Positions 1-5,999 are shown, counted from the stretch's first letter. The stretch is DNA of 41,386 nt from CAZCSK01 sp964501265 (GCA_964501265.1 CAZCSK010000019.1:1-41386); one strand, 5' to 3'. Notes: generated by a model not told the origin, from the sequence alone. Numbers and translations: made by a program.

Positions 1-2
1 CC

Positions 3-92
3 AAGCAGGTCAACCGGCCGGGTGTGGTCCGCGGTCAGCTCGACCCTTACACGATCCTGCTGTTCGTCGAGTACAGCCGGGAGGACGGCTGA
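3..92 (+). CDS. Endolysin amidase, C-terminal fragment (cut by window start)
   Basis: These 29 residues plus stop are identical to the C-terminal end of the complete amidase at 39869-40711. The reading frame is open to the left edge, so the fragment is cut by the contig end and is not a broken gene. It belongs to the peptidoglycan-binding part downstream of the catalytic domain. See the full-length entry for motifs. Confidence 0.9.
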   Translation, partial: KQVNRPGVVRGQLDPYTILLFVEYSREDG

Positions 93-95
93 CAG

Positions 96-536
96 ATGGT
101 CGGCCCACATGAACGCATCACCAACGAGAACCTGGCCGAAACCCTCGAATTGGTCAAGCTCGAAGTCGAACGGACCCCCGACGTTGTCGCTGCCATCGTC
201 CACGAGGCGATCACCGAGCACGCGCGTGTCCCCCACTCGGGGGTGGCGGCCCTCATCGCCGACTCCCTCGATGGTTTGAAAGGCCAGCTGGTCGACCTGG
301 TCGACGGGCCCGAAGAGGCCGACTGGATGGCCCGGCCGATCCGCAAGAAAGAGAAAGGCCTCCTCGGCCAGCTCGACCAGGTCAAAGTCGACGTTGCCGC
401 CGTCAAAACACAGGTTGACGCCATCCAAGTCCAAACCAACGGCGGCCGGAAACCCCATCTGCCGAAACCGGCCTGGATAGGCGGCGCCGCCCTGGTCATC
501 TTCGAGGTCATCCAACTCATCCGACAGGGCTCATGA
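96..536 (+). CDS. Putative holin or lysis-associated membrane protein (left copy)
   Basis: This 146-residue protein follows the amidase by three bases. The N-terminal two thirds are charged and helical, and residues 60-115 have a heptad-like pattern that suggests a coiled coil. A single hydrophobic segment lies near residues 124-142 (WIGGAALVIFEVIQLI), close to the C-terminus. Position directly after the endolysin and this topology fit a holin or holin partner, but I recognise no named family. The stop overlaps the next start (ATGA at 533-536). An identical protein is encoded at 40715-41155. Confidence 0.75.
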   Translation: MVGPHERITNENLAETLELVKLEVERTPDVVAAIVHEAITEHARVPHSGVAALIADSLDGLKGQLVDLVDGPEEADWMARPIRKKEKGLLGQLDQVKVDVAAVKTQVDAIQVQTNGGRKPHLPKPAWIGGAALVIFEVIQLIRQGS

Positions 537-658
537 CCTGTCAAACCCCGGACGAGTTGCATTGCGGCGCTGAATGGTTGACCGATCTGCGGGTGTTGAG
601 CTTCCTCATCCTCCTCTTCGTCGTCCTGTGGATCGCCGTGACCAGGATTATGCGTTAA
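533..658 (+). CDS. Small membrane protein of lysis cassette, 41 residues (left copy)
   Basis: The start overlaps the preceding stop as ATGA. The product has a short N-terminus with two cysteines (C3, C11) and one transmembrane stretch at about residues 21-37 (VLSFLILLFVVLWIAV), followed by a basic end. The right-hand copy at 41152-41277 differs at several bases, but nearly all changes are synonymous (only D7E and S23G change the protein). That is direct evidence of selection on this reading frame. The likely role is holin, antiholin or a similar lysis accessory. Confidence 0.75.
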   Translation: MTCQTPDELHCGAEWLTDLRVLSFLILLFVVLWIAVTRIMR

Positions 659-663
659 ATATT

Positions 664-746
664 CCGGGTTAGGGCGTCAGTCCTCCCGGCAGCACACCGG
701 GAAGGCAGCCTCCTCGATCCTCCTCCGGGAGGTTGAACCAACCCGG
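664..746 (+). ncRNA. Candidate three-way-junction RNA with anti-Shine-Dalgarno motifs (left copy)
   Basis: An outer stem pairs CCGGGTT (664-670) with AACCCGG (740-746). Inside it lie hairpin 1, CCCGG (685-689) with CCGGG (697-701), and hairpin 2, CCTCC (719-723) with GGAGG (728-732), capped by TCCG, a member of the very stable cUNCGg tetraloop class. CCTCCT motifs matching the 16S anti-Shine-Dalgarno sequence occur in the linker (709-714) and in hairpin 2. All stems recur in the diverged right copy. The element sits between the lysis genes and a terminator. Its function is unknown. Confidence 0.5.
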
Positions 747-755
747 TCGATTGAA

Positions 756-794
756 GCGCCCCGTCTGCCCCGCTCAGGGGAGGCGGGGCGCTTT
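756..794 (+). terminator. Rho-independent terminator after the lysis module
   Basis: The outer stem GCGCCCCG (756-763) pairs with CGGGGCGC (784-791). Extra inner CCCC/GGGG pairs and a short loop follow, and a TTT run lies just after the stem. It is placed to end the late transcript and shield the nuclease gene at 844. The downstream half of the corresponding element in the right copy is beyond the window. Confidence 0.75.
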
Positions 795-843
795 CGTCGC
801 GTTCTAGGCGGCATGGATCGACCGACTCTGCTTAGGTTTTGAA

Positions 844-1626
844 ATGACCACTGACCCGCCGGTAGATCCAACGATGACCCCCATTGAGCATTCCCAGAAC
901 GACGAACAGCCAGTTGTTCCACAGCCGCGGATACCGAAAGGCGCTCCCCGCTGGGAGACTGAGGCAAGGGACCGTCTCAGATCCATTGTCAGACGGGTAT
1001 CGAAGCCGCTTTCAGATCTCGTTACCCGGGATGCCAACGAGGGCGACACCCGCCTGGTCGTGACTGACATCCTCACCGATGGGCTCGGCTTCGACAAATA
1101 TCAGGATCTCACCACCGAATACCTGGTGAAGGGCGAGTTTGCCGATTACGGCCTTCGGGTCGATCAGCAGCTCGTCGCGTTCCTGGAGACCAAGCGGATC
1201 ACCACCAAACTGAACACGAAGCATCTTCGGCAGGTCGAAATGTATGCCCTCAACGAAGGTGTGGAGTGGGTGATCCTTACTAACGGCCCTCACTGGCAGG
1301 TCTACCACATCGGCGTTATGGCAGGTGCCCCGGTCTTGGTGGAGCTTGCCCTCGATGTCGATCTGTTGGGCTCGGACACAGCCAACCAGAAGGCCGATGC
1401 TCTCTTCTACATCTCCAAGGAGGCTTTTAAACGGCACATGATCGACGACCTTTGGAGGGAGAAGGTTGCGTCCTCACCCCGGTCGCTCGCCGCCACCATC
1501 CTGTCTGAGCCGGTCATAGAGGCTATTAGGAAGGAGCTTCGGCGGCGTACAAGCCAACAGGTCGCAACGGCGGAGATCCAGAAGCTGTTGCGGTCCACTG
1601 TGATACGAGGCGAGTGTCTGGAATAA
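844..1626 (+). CDS. Stand-alone HsdR N-terminal-like PD-(D/E)XK nuclease
   Basis: This 260-residue protein resembles the N-terminal nuclease domain of type I restriction R subunits, without the helicase part. Visible motifs are E92, D101 in FADYGL, E115-x-K117 in FLETKR, and a QxxxY pattern (Q130, Y134) as in RecB/HsdR-type nucleases. The motif set looks intact, so activity is plausible. The first 40 residues are Pro/Gln-rich and probably disordered. The gene is flanked by the lysis terminator and, convergently, the integrase (10 bp gap), a typical site for cargo genes. Defence, superinfection exclusion or DNA processing are all possible. Confidence 0.7.
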   Translation: MTTDPPVDPTMTPIEHSQNDEQPVVPQPRIPKGAPRWETEARDRLRSIVRRVSKPLSDLVTRDANEGDTRLVVTDILTDGLGFDKYQDLTTEYLVKGEFADYGLRVDQQLVAFLETKRITTKLNTKHLRQVEMYALNEGVEWVILTNGPHWQVYHIGVMAGAPVLVELALDVDLLGSDTANQKADALFYISKEAFKRHMIDDLWREKVASSPRSLAATILSEPVIEAIRKELRRRTSQQVATAEIQKLLRSTVIRGECLE

Positions 1627-1636
1627 TCAGCCCGGG

Positions 1637-2542
1637 TTAGAAGTCCAACGAGGCGGCTACCCCTTGCAGTGCCTCTTTTGTCGTCCTCGTATATCCCCTG
1701 GTGGTCTCCGGGGAGACGTGACGGGCAAACTCCATGACCGCCCGCAAGTCGCCCGTCCGGTCGTGAGCGTGCGCGAGGCTGGTATGACGTAGCTGGTGGG
1801 TTCGCAGGTCGGAAATCCCTGCCTGTTCACCCATCCTTTTAACCCAAAACCAGATCGTCGCTGGGGCAACATGCGCCCTGACGTTGGTACGGCCAGGGAA
1901 TATCCAGCCCTCCAACCGGTACGGCTCGAGCAGCCGCCACAACTCCCGGCTCACAGGAACGTCGGCCGTCTTGTCGAACTTGCCCGTCACCCGGTACCAC
2001 TGGCCGTCGTCCGTGAACCGGCCCCATTCCGCCTTAGCGATCTCCTCGCAGCGGAGGGCAAGGAACAGACCGAGCAGAACGGCTTTACCGCGGGGCATCT
2101 GGCCCAAAGCCACCCCTTTCAGTCGGGTGGCCTCTTCAACTTCTAGGGCCTGGCAGACCATCTTCTTCTCCGGCGGTATCCGTAGGGCTCTGATCGGTGG
2201 TTGTGCCCGCCCGGTGTAGATCCAGTAGTAACGCAACGCTGTCGCCGCGGTTGCTTTGGTCGAGTGGGAGTTGGCGAGAGTGTCCCCCCAGGCGGCGATT
2301 AGGGACGGCGGAACGGAGGCGAGGGTGTGGCCGTGGAGTCCCAGCCATTGCGCAGCGTTGTGGACGTGGCGGAGGTATGTGGTAACGGTCTTTCCCTTGA
2401 GTCCCTCGCCGATGAGGAATTCGGTAAACCCACCCTCTGTCGTTCTACCTCCCCAATCCGGTACAGACTGGTCGACGATCGCCAATGTTGGATAGGGCTT
2501 CTGACTCAACGAACCGGGGGGGCTATGAAGTGCCACACTCAT
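1637..2542 (-). CDS. int: Tyrosine-family integrase
   Basis: This 301-residue tyrosine recombinase should insert and excise the phage by site-specific recombination. The N-terminal half (about 35-120) looks like a SAM-like core-binding domain. The catalytic domain carries R164 (ALRCEEI), K188 or K191, H249-x-x-R252 (HQLRHT), H275 and the nucleophile Y284, a complete set. I chose the ATG at 2542 because AAAGGA precedes it by nine bases; a longer in-frame start at 2623 would overlap most of the repressor's 3' end. The gene is downstream of the repressor and probably co-transcribed. I could not identify attP. Confidence 0.9.
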   Translation of the reverse strand: MSVALHSPPGSLSQKPYPTLAIVDQSVPDWGGRTTEGGFTEFLIGEGLKGKTVTTYLRHVHNAAQWLGLHGHTLASVPPSLIAAWGDTLANSHSTKATAATALRYYWIYTGRAQPPIRALRIPPEKKMVCQALEVEEATRLKGVALGQMPRGKAVLLGLFLALRCEEIAKAEWGRFTDDGQWYRVTGKFDKTADVPVSRELWRLLEPYRLEGWIFPGRTNVRAHVAPATIWFWVKRMGEQAGISDLRTHQLRHTSLAHAHDRTGDLRAVMEFARHVSPETTRGYTRTTKEALQGVAASLDF

Positions 2543-2547
2543 CAGGT

Positions 2548-2565
2548 CTAGTCCTTTATGACTAG
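2548..2565 (-). promoter_or_regulatory. Inverted repeat overlapping the integrase ribosome-binding site
   Basis: CTAGTC (2548-2553) and GACTAG (2560-2565) form a perfect 6 bp inverted repeat around a six-base loop. On the leftward mRNA the integrase Shine-Dalgarno sequence lies in the loop and 3' arm, so a hairpin would mask it. The same half-site occurs in the palindrome at 2930-2940, so protein binding is an alternative. Confidence 0.5.
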
Positions 2566-2867
2566 GCGGCGGCGGGGGAACTGAGGTAAAGCCCCGTTGC
2601 TCGGTTGAGCAGCGTATCAACATCGCCCTGCTCTAGCACTTCAAGCCATCCCATGACCACGTAGCGGTGGACCCCGACGTACTGGGCGATAGCGTCCCAG
2701 TTTTCCTGCTCGGGTCGGTTCGTCAGGAATCCATTACTCCAGGCTCTAACCGATCCCTTGGAAACGGTCCCCCAACCCTTGTAACTGAGCATCTCGTCGG
2801 CCGCTTCCTGCAACGAGTGCCCCTTTTCCTTCATCGCCCTTTGGATGGCGGCTGCCAGTTCTTTCAT
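2562..2867 (-). CDS. XRE-like HTH immunity repressor candidate
   Basis: This 101-residue protein begins with a helical segment resembling Cro/CI-type DNA-binding domains (LQEAADEM...GSVRAWSNG...WDAIAQYVGV), followed by a short C-terminal part with no visible peptidase. Its location, divergent from the early operon and upstream of the integrase, fits the lysogeny repressor. I prefer the ATG at 2867. An AAGGAG lies only two bases before it, and GGAGAG lies farther up, so an upstream start (2927) cannot be ruled out. A palindrome in the spacer of its own promoter suggests autoregulation. Confidence 0.7.
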   Translation of the reverse strand: MKELAAAIQRAMKEKGHSLQEAADEMLSYKGWGTVSKGSVRAWSNGFLTNRPEQENWDAIAQYVGVHRYVVMGWLEVLEQGDVDTLLNRATGLYLSSPAAA

Positions 2868-2922
2868 GACTCCTTCTCTCTCCGGCGATTTCCGGTCGCC
2901 TCTGTTGCCTCCCATAGCGGGC

Positions 2923-2951
2923 AGCATATCTAGTCACTAGGGGATTGGCAA
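2923..2951 (-). promoter_or_regulatory. Leftward promoter for repressor and integrase
   Basis: On the minus strand TTGCCA (2951-2946), a 17-base spacer and TATGCT (2928-2923) form a sigma-70-like promoter. The palindrome at 2930-2940 lies entirely in the spacer, so a bound protein would control repressor transcription. Confidence 0.55.
2930..2940. promoter_or_regulatory. Perfect palindrome, candidate operator
   Basis: CTAGT-C-ACTAG is an 11-base palindrome in the spacer of the leftward promoter and about 20 bp upstream of the rightward -35 box. A single site here could let the repressor act on both transcripts. Confidence 0.6.
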
Positions 2952-2959
2952 GTAGTCCA

Positions 2960-2988
2960 TTGACAAGTTGGCAAGATAGCCGTATAGT
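2960..2988 (+). promoter_or_regulatory. Strong early promoter
   Basis: TTGACA (2960-2965), a 17-base spacer and TATAGT (2983-2988) match a near-consensus sigma-70/SigA promoter. The first in-frame GTG downstream lies at 2996, seven bases after the -10 box, so transcription should begin at or next to the start codon. This drives the coupled early operon. Confidence 0.8.
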
Positions 2989-2995
2989 GGACAGC

Positions 2996-3181
2996 GTGCT
3001 GAACGCTAGCCCCCTGACCGACGAACGACAGAAGGTCCTCGAGCTTTACCGCCGGGGTCTTTCGGTCCGCGAGATGGCCTCCGTTATGGGCGTTTCAACC
3101 CAGCGGATCTACCAACAGCTTCGAAAGCTGAGTCTTGCCTCACCATCAAAACCAACAGCCGACCACGGGGTGGCCTCATGA
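2996..3181 (+). CDS. Small helix-turn-helix protein, leaderless
   Basis: The 61-residue product has a helix-turn-helix typical of sigma-70 region 4 or LuxR-type domains (ERQKVLELYRRGLSVREMASVMGVSTQRIYQQL, about residues 11-43). It is the first gene of the rightward operon and so a candidate Cro-like or early regulator. I chose the GTG at 2996 because the in-frame upstream starts lie inside or before the promoter. The stop overlaps the next start as ATGA. Confidence 0.7.
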   Translation: MLNASPLTDERQKVLELYRRGLSVREMASVMGVSTQRIYQQLRKLSLASPSKPTADHGVAS

Positions 3182-3315
3182 CTTTCTCTGTCACCTACCG
3201 CGGCTGGGCTTCACGCCTTCCCGAAGCGACCCTTCACAGCCATTACCGATTTGTGGACAACTGGTTCGCTGCCCGCTGGTTCAAGAAGTTTTCGCGGAAG
3301 CGGTCGGCGGCATGA
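3178..3315 (+). CDS. Small basic hypothetical protein, 45 residues
   Basis: This short reading frame is linked by ATGA overlaps to the genes on both sides (3178-3181 and 3312-3315), which is strong contextual support. The product is aromatic-rich in the middle (RFVDNWFAARWFKKF) and ends in a basic stretch (KKFSRKRSAA), so nucleic-acid or membrane contact is conceivable. I recognise no family. Confidence 0.6.
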   Translation: MTFSVTYRGWASRLPEATLHSHYRFVDNWFAARWFKKFSRKRSAA

Positions 3316-3911
3316 AGACCCTCGCCCAGCGGACCATCGACGAATGCGAAGCGGTCATCGAACATGGCCTCGGCACTTTCGTCGAAGTGGGTCTGGCGCT
3401 CATGGAGATCCGGGACCGCCGTCTGTACAGGGCAGAGTTTCGGAACTTCGAGGAGTACTGCCGGGACCGTTGGCAGTGGGGCCGCAGTTACGCCAACAAG
3501 GTCATTGCCGCTACCGAAGTGGTCGGAATCTTGGAAGCCCAAGTGGGTACAAAAGTACCCAAGTCCGAGACGCAGGCCCGCGAGCTTGCCCCTCTCAAAG
3601 CTCAGCCGGAGAAGATGGCCGAGGCTTGGGAGGAAGCGGTCAAAGAGTCGGACGGCAAACCAACCGCCAAGGCTGTGCAGAACGCGGTCAACAAGATGAC
3701 CAACGTCCATTACTGCCGGTTCCGCGACTGCGGGTTGAGCTTCAGCCACCCGGTCAAGCACTGCTTGAAATGCGCCGGCCACTACACCGGCTACATCCAC
3801 GTCTGCCAGTCGAAGGTTGAGCCTCCCGTTGAGGTTGAGCCGGTCGAGGTCGAGGTCATCGACGTTTGCCCTACCTGCGGCCAGGTCATCCCCGCGGCGG
3901 TGGCTTCGTGA
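3312..3911 (+). CDS. ParB/KorB-like adaptor protein with zinc fingers
   Basis: The N-terminal 60 residues of this 199-residue protein (GTFVEVGLALMEIRDRRLY...FEEYCRDRW...SYANKVI) resemble the domain common in ParB-like phage and plasmid proteins, with a helix-turn-helix character. The C-terminal half has Cys/His clusters (C-x4-C...H...CxxC...H) at about residues 136-160, then a Val/Glu/Pro-rich linker and a final CPTCGQ. Two metal-binding modules are likely. The start at 3312 is set by the ATGA overlap; the longer upstream open frame has no ribosome-binding site. A DNA-binding role in early replication or regulation is inferred. Confidence 0.6.
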   Translation: MKTLAQRTIDECEAVIEHGLGTFVEVGLALMEIRDRRLYRAEFRNFEEYCRDRWQWGRSYANKVIAATEVVGILEAQVGTKVPKSETQARELAPLKAQPEKMAEAWEEAVKESDGKPTAKAVQNAVNKMTNVHYCRFRDCGLSFSHPVKHCLKCAGHYTGYIHVCQSKVEPPVEVEPVEVEVIDVCPTCGQVIPAAVAS

Positions 3912-4159
3912 AAGACTCCGCCTTCGTCGTTTTGAAGTTGATCCGCGACCGTGACGGCGCCTGCGGTACAGACTTCCAAGAACAACTCGGCATGGCCAGA
4001 TACGGCGCCCGGATCATGGAACTCCGATCTGACGGCTATCTGATCACCCGGGAGAAATGCACCCGGCATTACCACAAGAACCGGGTTGAGCTTTACCGGC
4101 TGGTGGGCATCCCTGAGCCTTCCGGTCAGGTTCGGCTCTCGGTAGGAACCGGCCGATGA
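3908..4159 (+). CDS. Winged-helix DNA-binding protein
   Basis: The 83-residue product fits the phage helix-turn-helix type with the core QLGMARYGARIMELRSDGYLI followed by a basic wing (TRHYHKNRVELYRL). Domains like this (HTH_39-like) bind DNA. The GTG at 3908 overlaps the upstream stop as GTGA, which fixes the start. The gene is second in a run of likely DNA-binding proteins at the front of the operon. Confidence 0.6.
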   Translation: MKDSAFVVLKLIRDRDGACGTDFQEQLGMARYGARIMELRSDGYLITREKCTRHYHKNRVELYRLVGIPEPSGQVRLSVGTGR

Positions 4160-4377
4160 AGACCAACCGCGCGACCTTCACGGTCTCTGTCGAGATCCTC
4201 CGAGAGTTCCTACAGATTCCGGCCGGGGTCGAAGTCGTCGGGGTCGCGCTGTCGCAGAGCCGCAACGAACTCACCATTCGTCTGGACCATCCGTTCCTCA
4301 TCGACGACTCGACGGTTACGCCGATCTACACGCGGCATGAGGACGGCTCAATCACTTCGGATTGGAGTCAGCGATGA
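4156..4377 (+). CDS. Hypothetical protein, 73 residues
   Basis: The start overlaps the preceding stop as ATGA. The protein is predicted mostly beta-stranded with an alternating hydrophobic pattern, including VEVVGVALSQSRNELTIRLDHP. There are no cysteines or membrane segments. I do not recognise it. Its place among early regulators suggests a small host-takeover or accessory protein. Confidence 0.65.
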   Translation: MKTNRATFTVSVEILREFLQIPAGVEVVGVALSQSRNELTIRLDHPFLIDDSTVTPIYTRHEDGSITSDWSQR

Positions 4378-4502
4378 GGTCCCTTCTCGTCGTCCTCGCT
4401 TTCATCGCCGTCGAACTGGCCCTTTACGCGGTGCTGCCCACTCCCAGCCCGTTGCAGTTCCCCTGCCGTGAACCGCTCTGCATCGTGGTGTACCTCTCAT
4501 GA
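4374..4502 (+). CDS. Small membrane or exported protein, 42 residues
   Basis: ATGA overlaps at both ends (4374-4377 and 4499-4502) support this short gene. Residues 3-22 are a hydrophobic helix (SLLVVLAFIAVELALYAVL), followed by a short tail with two cysteines (C31, C36). It could be a membrane anchor or a signal-peptide micropeptide with a disulfide loop outside the cell. Confidence 0.6.
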   Translation: MRSLLVVLAFIAVELALYAVLPTPSPLQFPCREPLCIVVYLS

Positions 4503-4819
4503 ACTACCGCATTGTCCTCAAGGCGAACTCCGAATATCCCGGGTCTCTATATCGCCGCTGGTGGTGGGTTCTCAAGTCGGCCGGTAACGGCGCCATCTTG
4601 GCCACCTCAGAGACGTACACGACCAAGGCCAAGGCACTCAAGACTGCAGCTGACCTCGCACAGGTGCTCGATATCGAAGTAAGACCGCACGTGACCTTCA
4701 TCTTTAAGTGCAGCAAAGGGCACAAGGTCGAGGTGACGGAAGACGAGGCCGAGGCTTTCAATGGAACCGCTTGCCAGGTCTGTTACCGCCCGCTGCTGGT
4801 TGCCGGGGTGAAGTCATGA
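4499..4819 (+). CDS. DUF1508-like domain fused to a zinc ribbon
   Basis: In this 106-residue protein the N-terminal half resembles the DUF1508 (YegP-type) fold: WWWVLKSAGNGAILATSETYTTKAKALK, about residues 21-48. The C-terminal part has C-x3-H...CxxC (CSKGH...CQVC), typical of a single zinc ribbon. Start and stop are both in ATGA overlaps. The biological role of DUF1508 is not known; the added zinc ribbon is unusual. Confidence 0.55.
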   Translation: MNYRIVLKANSEYPGSLYRRWWWVLKSAGNGAILATSETYTTKAKALKTAADLAQVLDIEVRPHVTFIFKCSKGHKVEVTEDEAEAFNGTACQVCYRPLLVAGVKS

Positions 4820-5070
4820 CCCTCAACCTTCGCCTCCGTCAGCATTGCATCCTCTGCGAAGACTGGGGCGGTGAGACACTCCAGCTCGAGCCGAACTGTG
4901 CCCACGGATTGGAGAACGGCGAAAACCCTGGAGCTTTGTACTTCGCTGCTGCCCGGGCGCTCACCCTCGAAATCGGTGTCCGAGCAGCCGAGGCGTTGAC
5001 CACTGAGAACCTGGCCGGCCGGGCTTTCAACGGCGAATATTTCGACCGTCTGTTCCGGAGGGCGGCGTGA
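4816..5070 (+). CDS. Hypothetical protein with CxxC motif, 84 residues
   Basis: The start is fixed by an ATGA overlap with the zinc-ribbon gene. C11-x-x-C14 and a later CAH could bind a metal. The C-terminal half is an alanine-rich amphipathic helix. I recognise no family. It is one of many Cys-pair proteins in this operon. Confidence 0.6.
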   Translation: MTLNLRLRQHCILCEDWGGETLQLEPNCAHGLENGENPGALYFAAARALTLEIGVRAAEALTTENLAGRAFNGEYFDRLFRRAA

Positions 5071-5327
5071 CTTCCCGTGAGGAATGGCTTGCCGACCGAC
5101 GCCGCTTCGTCCGTTTGGTTACCGAACGCGACCCTCAAGGCGATCTGCCGATTGCGATACGGCTCGACCTCACCCCCGAACAGGTCGCTGTCATGGCGCC
5201 TGGCATTTCCGACTACGACGAAATGCGGGACGTGTGTCTGGCGTGGATAAAGAACTTCCTGGCCCCCTCGATTGACCGTATGGAGCGCCACCTCGCCTTT
5301 GAGCACCGAAGGTCGAGGAGAGGCTGA
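5067..5327 (+). CDS. Hypothetical protein, 86 residues
   Basis: The GTG start overlaps the preceding stop (GTGA). The protein is charged and helical, with a basic C-terminus (EHRRSRRG). There is no membrane segment and no recognised motif. The neighbour begins on its last base (TGATG). Confidence 0.6.
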   Translation: MTSREEWLADRRRFVRLVTERDPQGDLPIAIRLDLTPEQVAVMAPGISDYDEMRDVCLAWIKNFLAPSIDRMERHLAFEHRRSRRG

Positions 5328-5518
5328 TGATTGCCGACTTCAGAGTCACTCAGGGTTGGGATGGCGAGGTTCTGATACACATCCAGCCCGACATCGCTTT
5401 TCAGTTGGCCAAAGCGCTGCACCAATACAACAGGTATCGGAAACAGGCGTCCCTTCCCGTCGACCTCGGATGGGAAGAGCTTGCTTCCGCCTTGGAGCCT
5501 TTGGGCGTTCGGCTATGA
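5327..5518 (+). CDS. Hypothetical protein, 63 residues
   Basis: The gene starts on the last base of the preceding stop. The protein has an N-terminal beta segment (DGEVLIHIQPDIA) followed by an amphipathic helix (QLAKALHQYNRYRKQA). It may be a small adaptor or inhibitor; I do not recognise it. Confidence 0.55.
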   Translation: MIADFRVTQGWDGEVLIHIQPDIAFQLAKALHQYNRYRKQASLPVDLGWEELASALEPLGVRL

Positions 5519-5739
5519 CTTGGCCTACCCGTGAAGACCGTGACCTCGTCACCCGTCAGATGCAACGTCAGAACCTCGCCTGGTTCTGGTTGTCAGTCGT
5601 CGCTCTCGCTCTCATCGTCGTCGGTGTCGTCTTCATGTTCGTGGAGCGTGCTTCTGGCCGTGCAGCCGAAGTGTGTGTTTCCTCCATGATGGTCGAAATA
5701 GGCCAGGAACCGATTGTCAATCCGGTGAGTTGCGAATGA
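5515..5739 (+). CDS. Single-pass membrane protein, 74 residues
   Basis: It is linked by ATGA overlaps on both sides. A charged N-terminus (REDRDLVTRQMQRQN) precedes one clear transmembrane helix, about residues 24-44 (FWLSVVALALIVVGVVFMFV). A short tail with two cysteines follows, probably outside the cell. Superinfection exclusion or membrane remodelling are possible, but nothing here decides it. Confidence 0.65.
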   Translation: MTWPTREDRDLVTRQMQRQNLAWFWLSVVALALIVVGVVFMFVERASGRAAEVCVSSMMVEIGQEPIVNPVSCE

Positions 5740-5999
5740 GCGCTCAGACCCCTGAGGTCCGGCTTATCGAATGGATCGACTCGACGGGGATGGCGGGGTG
5801 GCAACCCTCGGATGAAGTCCTGGGGCTTTCCGTATCGACCTGTGTCAGTGTCGGATTCGTGGTCAAAGAGGACGAGACGCAGGTGCTGTTGGCAGCGTCG
5901 ATCGACCGAATGTACGAGAACGTCTCCGACGTGACCGCCATCCCGAAGGTCTGCATCGTCATTGACCGCACTCTGCGAGCTTCGGAGGCGTCTTCATGA
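5736..5999 (+). CDS. Conserved-type phage hypothetical protein, 87 residues
   Basis: The layout LIEWIDSTGMAGWQP...STCVSVGFVVKED...IPKVCIVIDRTL resembles a small protein widespread in phages, with an N-terminal strand, a GW turn, a VGF core and a C-terminal IPK strand. Its function is not known to me. Start and stop are both ATGA-coupled. Confidence 0.7.
   Translation: MSAQTPEVRLIEWIDSTGMAGWQPSDEVLGLSVSTCVSVGFVVKEDETQVLLAASIDRMYENVSDVTAIPKVCIVIDRTLRASEASS

Larger units (their letters stand above)
1..767. repeat. Terminal direct repeat, left copy
   Basis: Bases 1-552 match 40620-41171 exactly, by visual comparison. From base 553 onward the two copies stay alignable but differ by substitutions and small indels to the right end. 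The copy covers the amidase C-terminus, the 146-residue and 41-residue membrane proteins and the structured RNA candidate. An exact 552 bp match followed by divergence fits a circular or permuted genome assembled into two co-existing variants better than a replicated terminal repeat, whose copies would be identical. Confidence 0.9.

Noticed and set aside
664..746. Possible tRNA, because of the 7 bp closing stem and GGTTGAACC near the 3' side
   Set aside because: There is no anticodon arm of the right size, no proper T-loop (GTTCRA) and only two internal hairpins. The geometry is a three-way junction, not a cloverleaf.
813..842. Nine-residue leader frame before the nuclease gene
   Set aside because: It has an AGGCGG upstream and ends just before the ATG at 844, but nothing distinguishes it from chance at this length.
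1626..1637. attP between the nuclease and integrase genes
   Set aside because: The gap is only 10 bp with no repeat arms. Without a host sequence or lysogen junctions I cannot place the core site.
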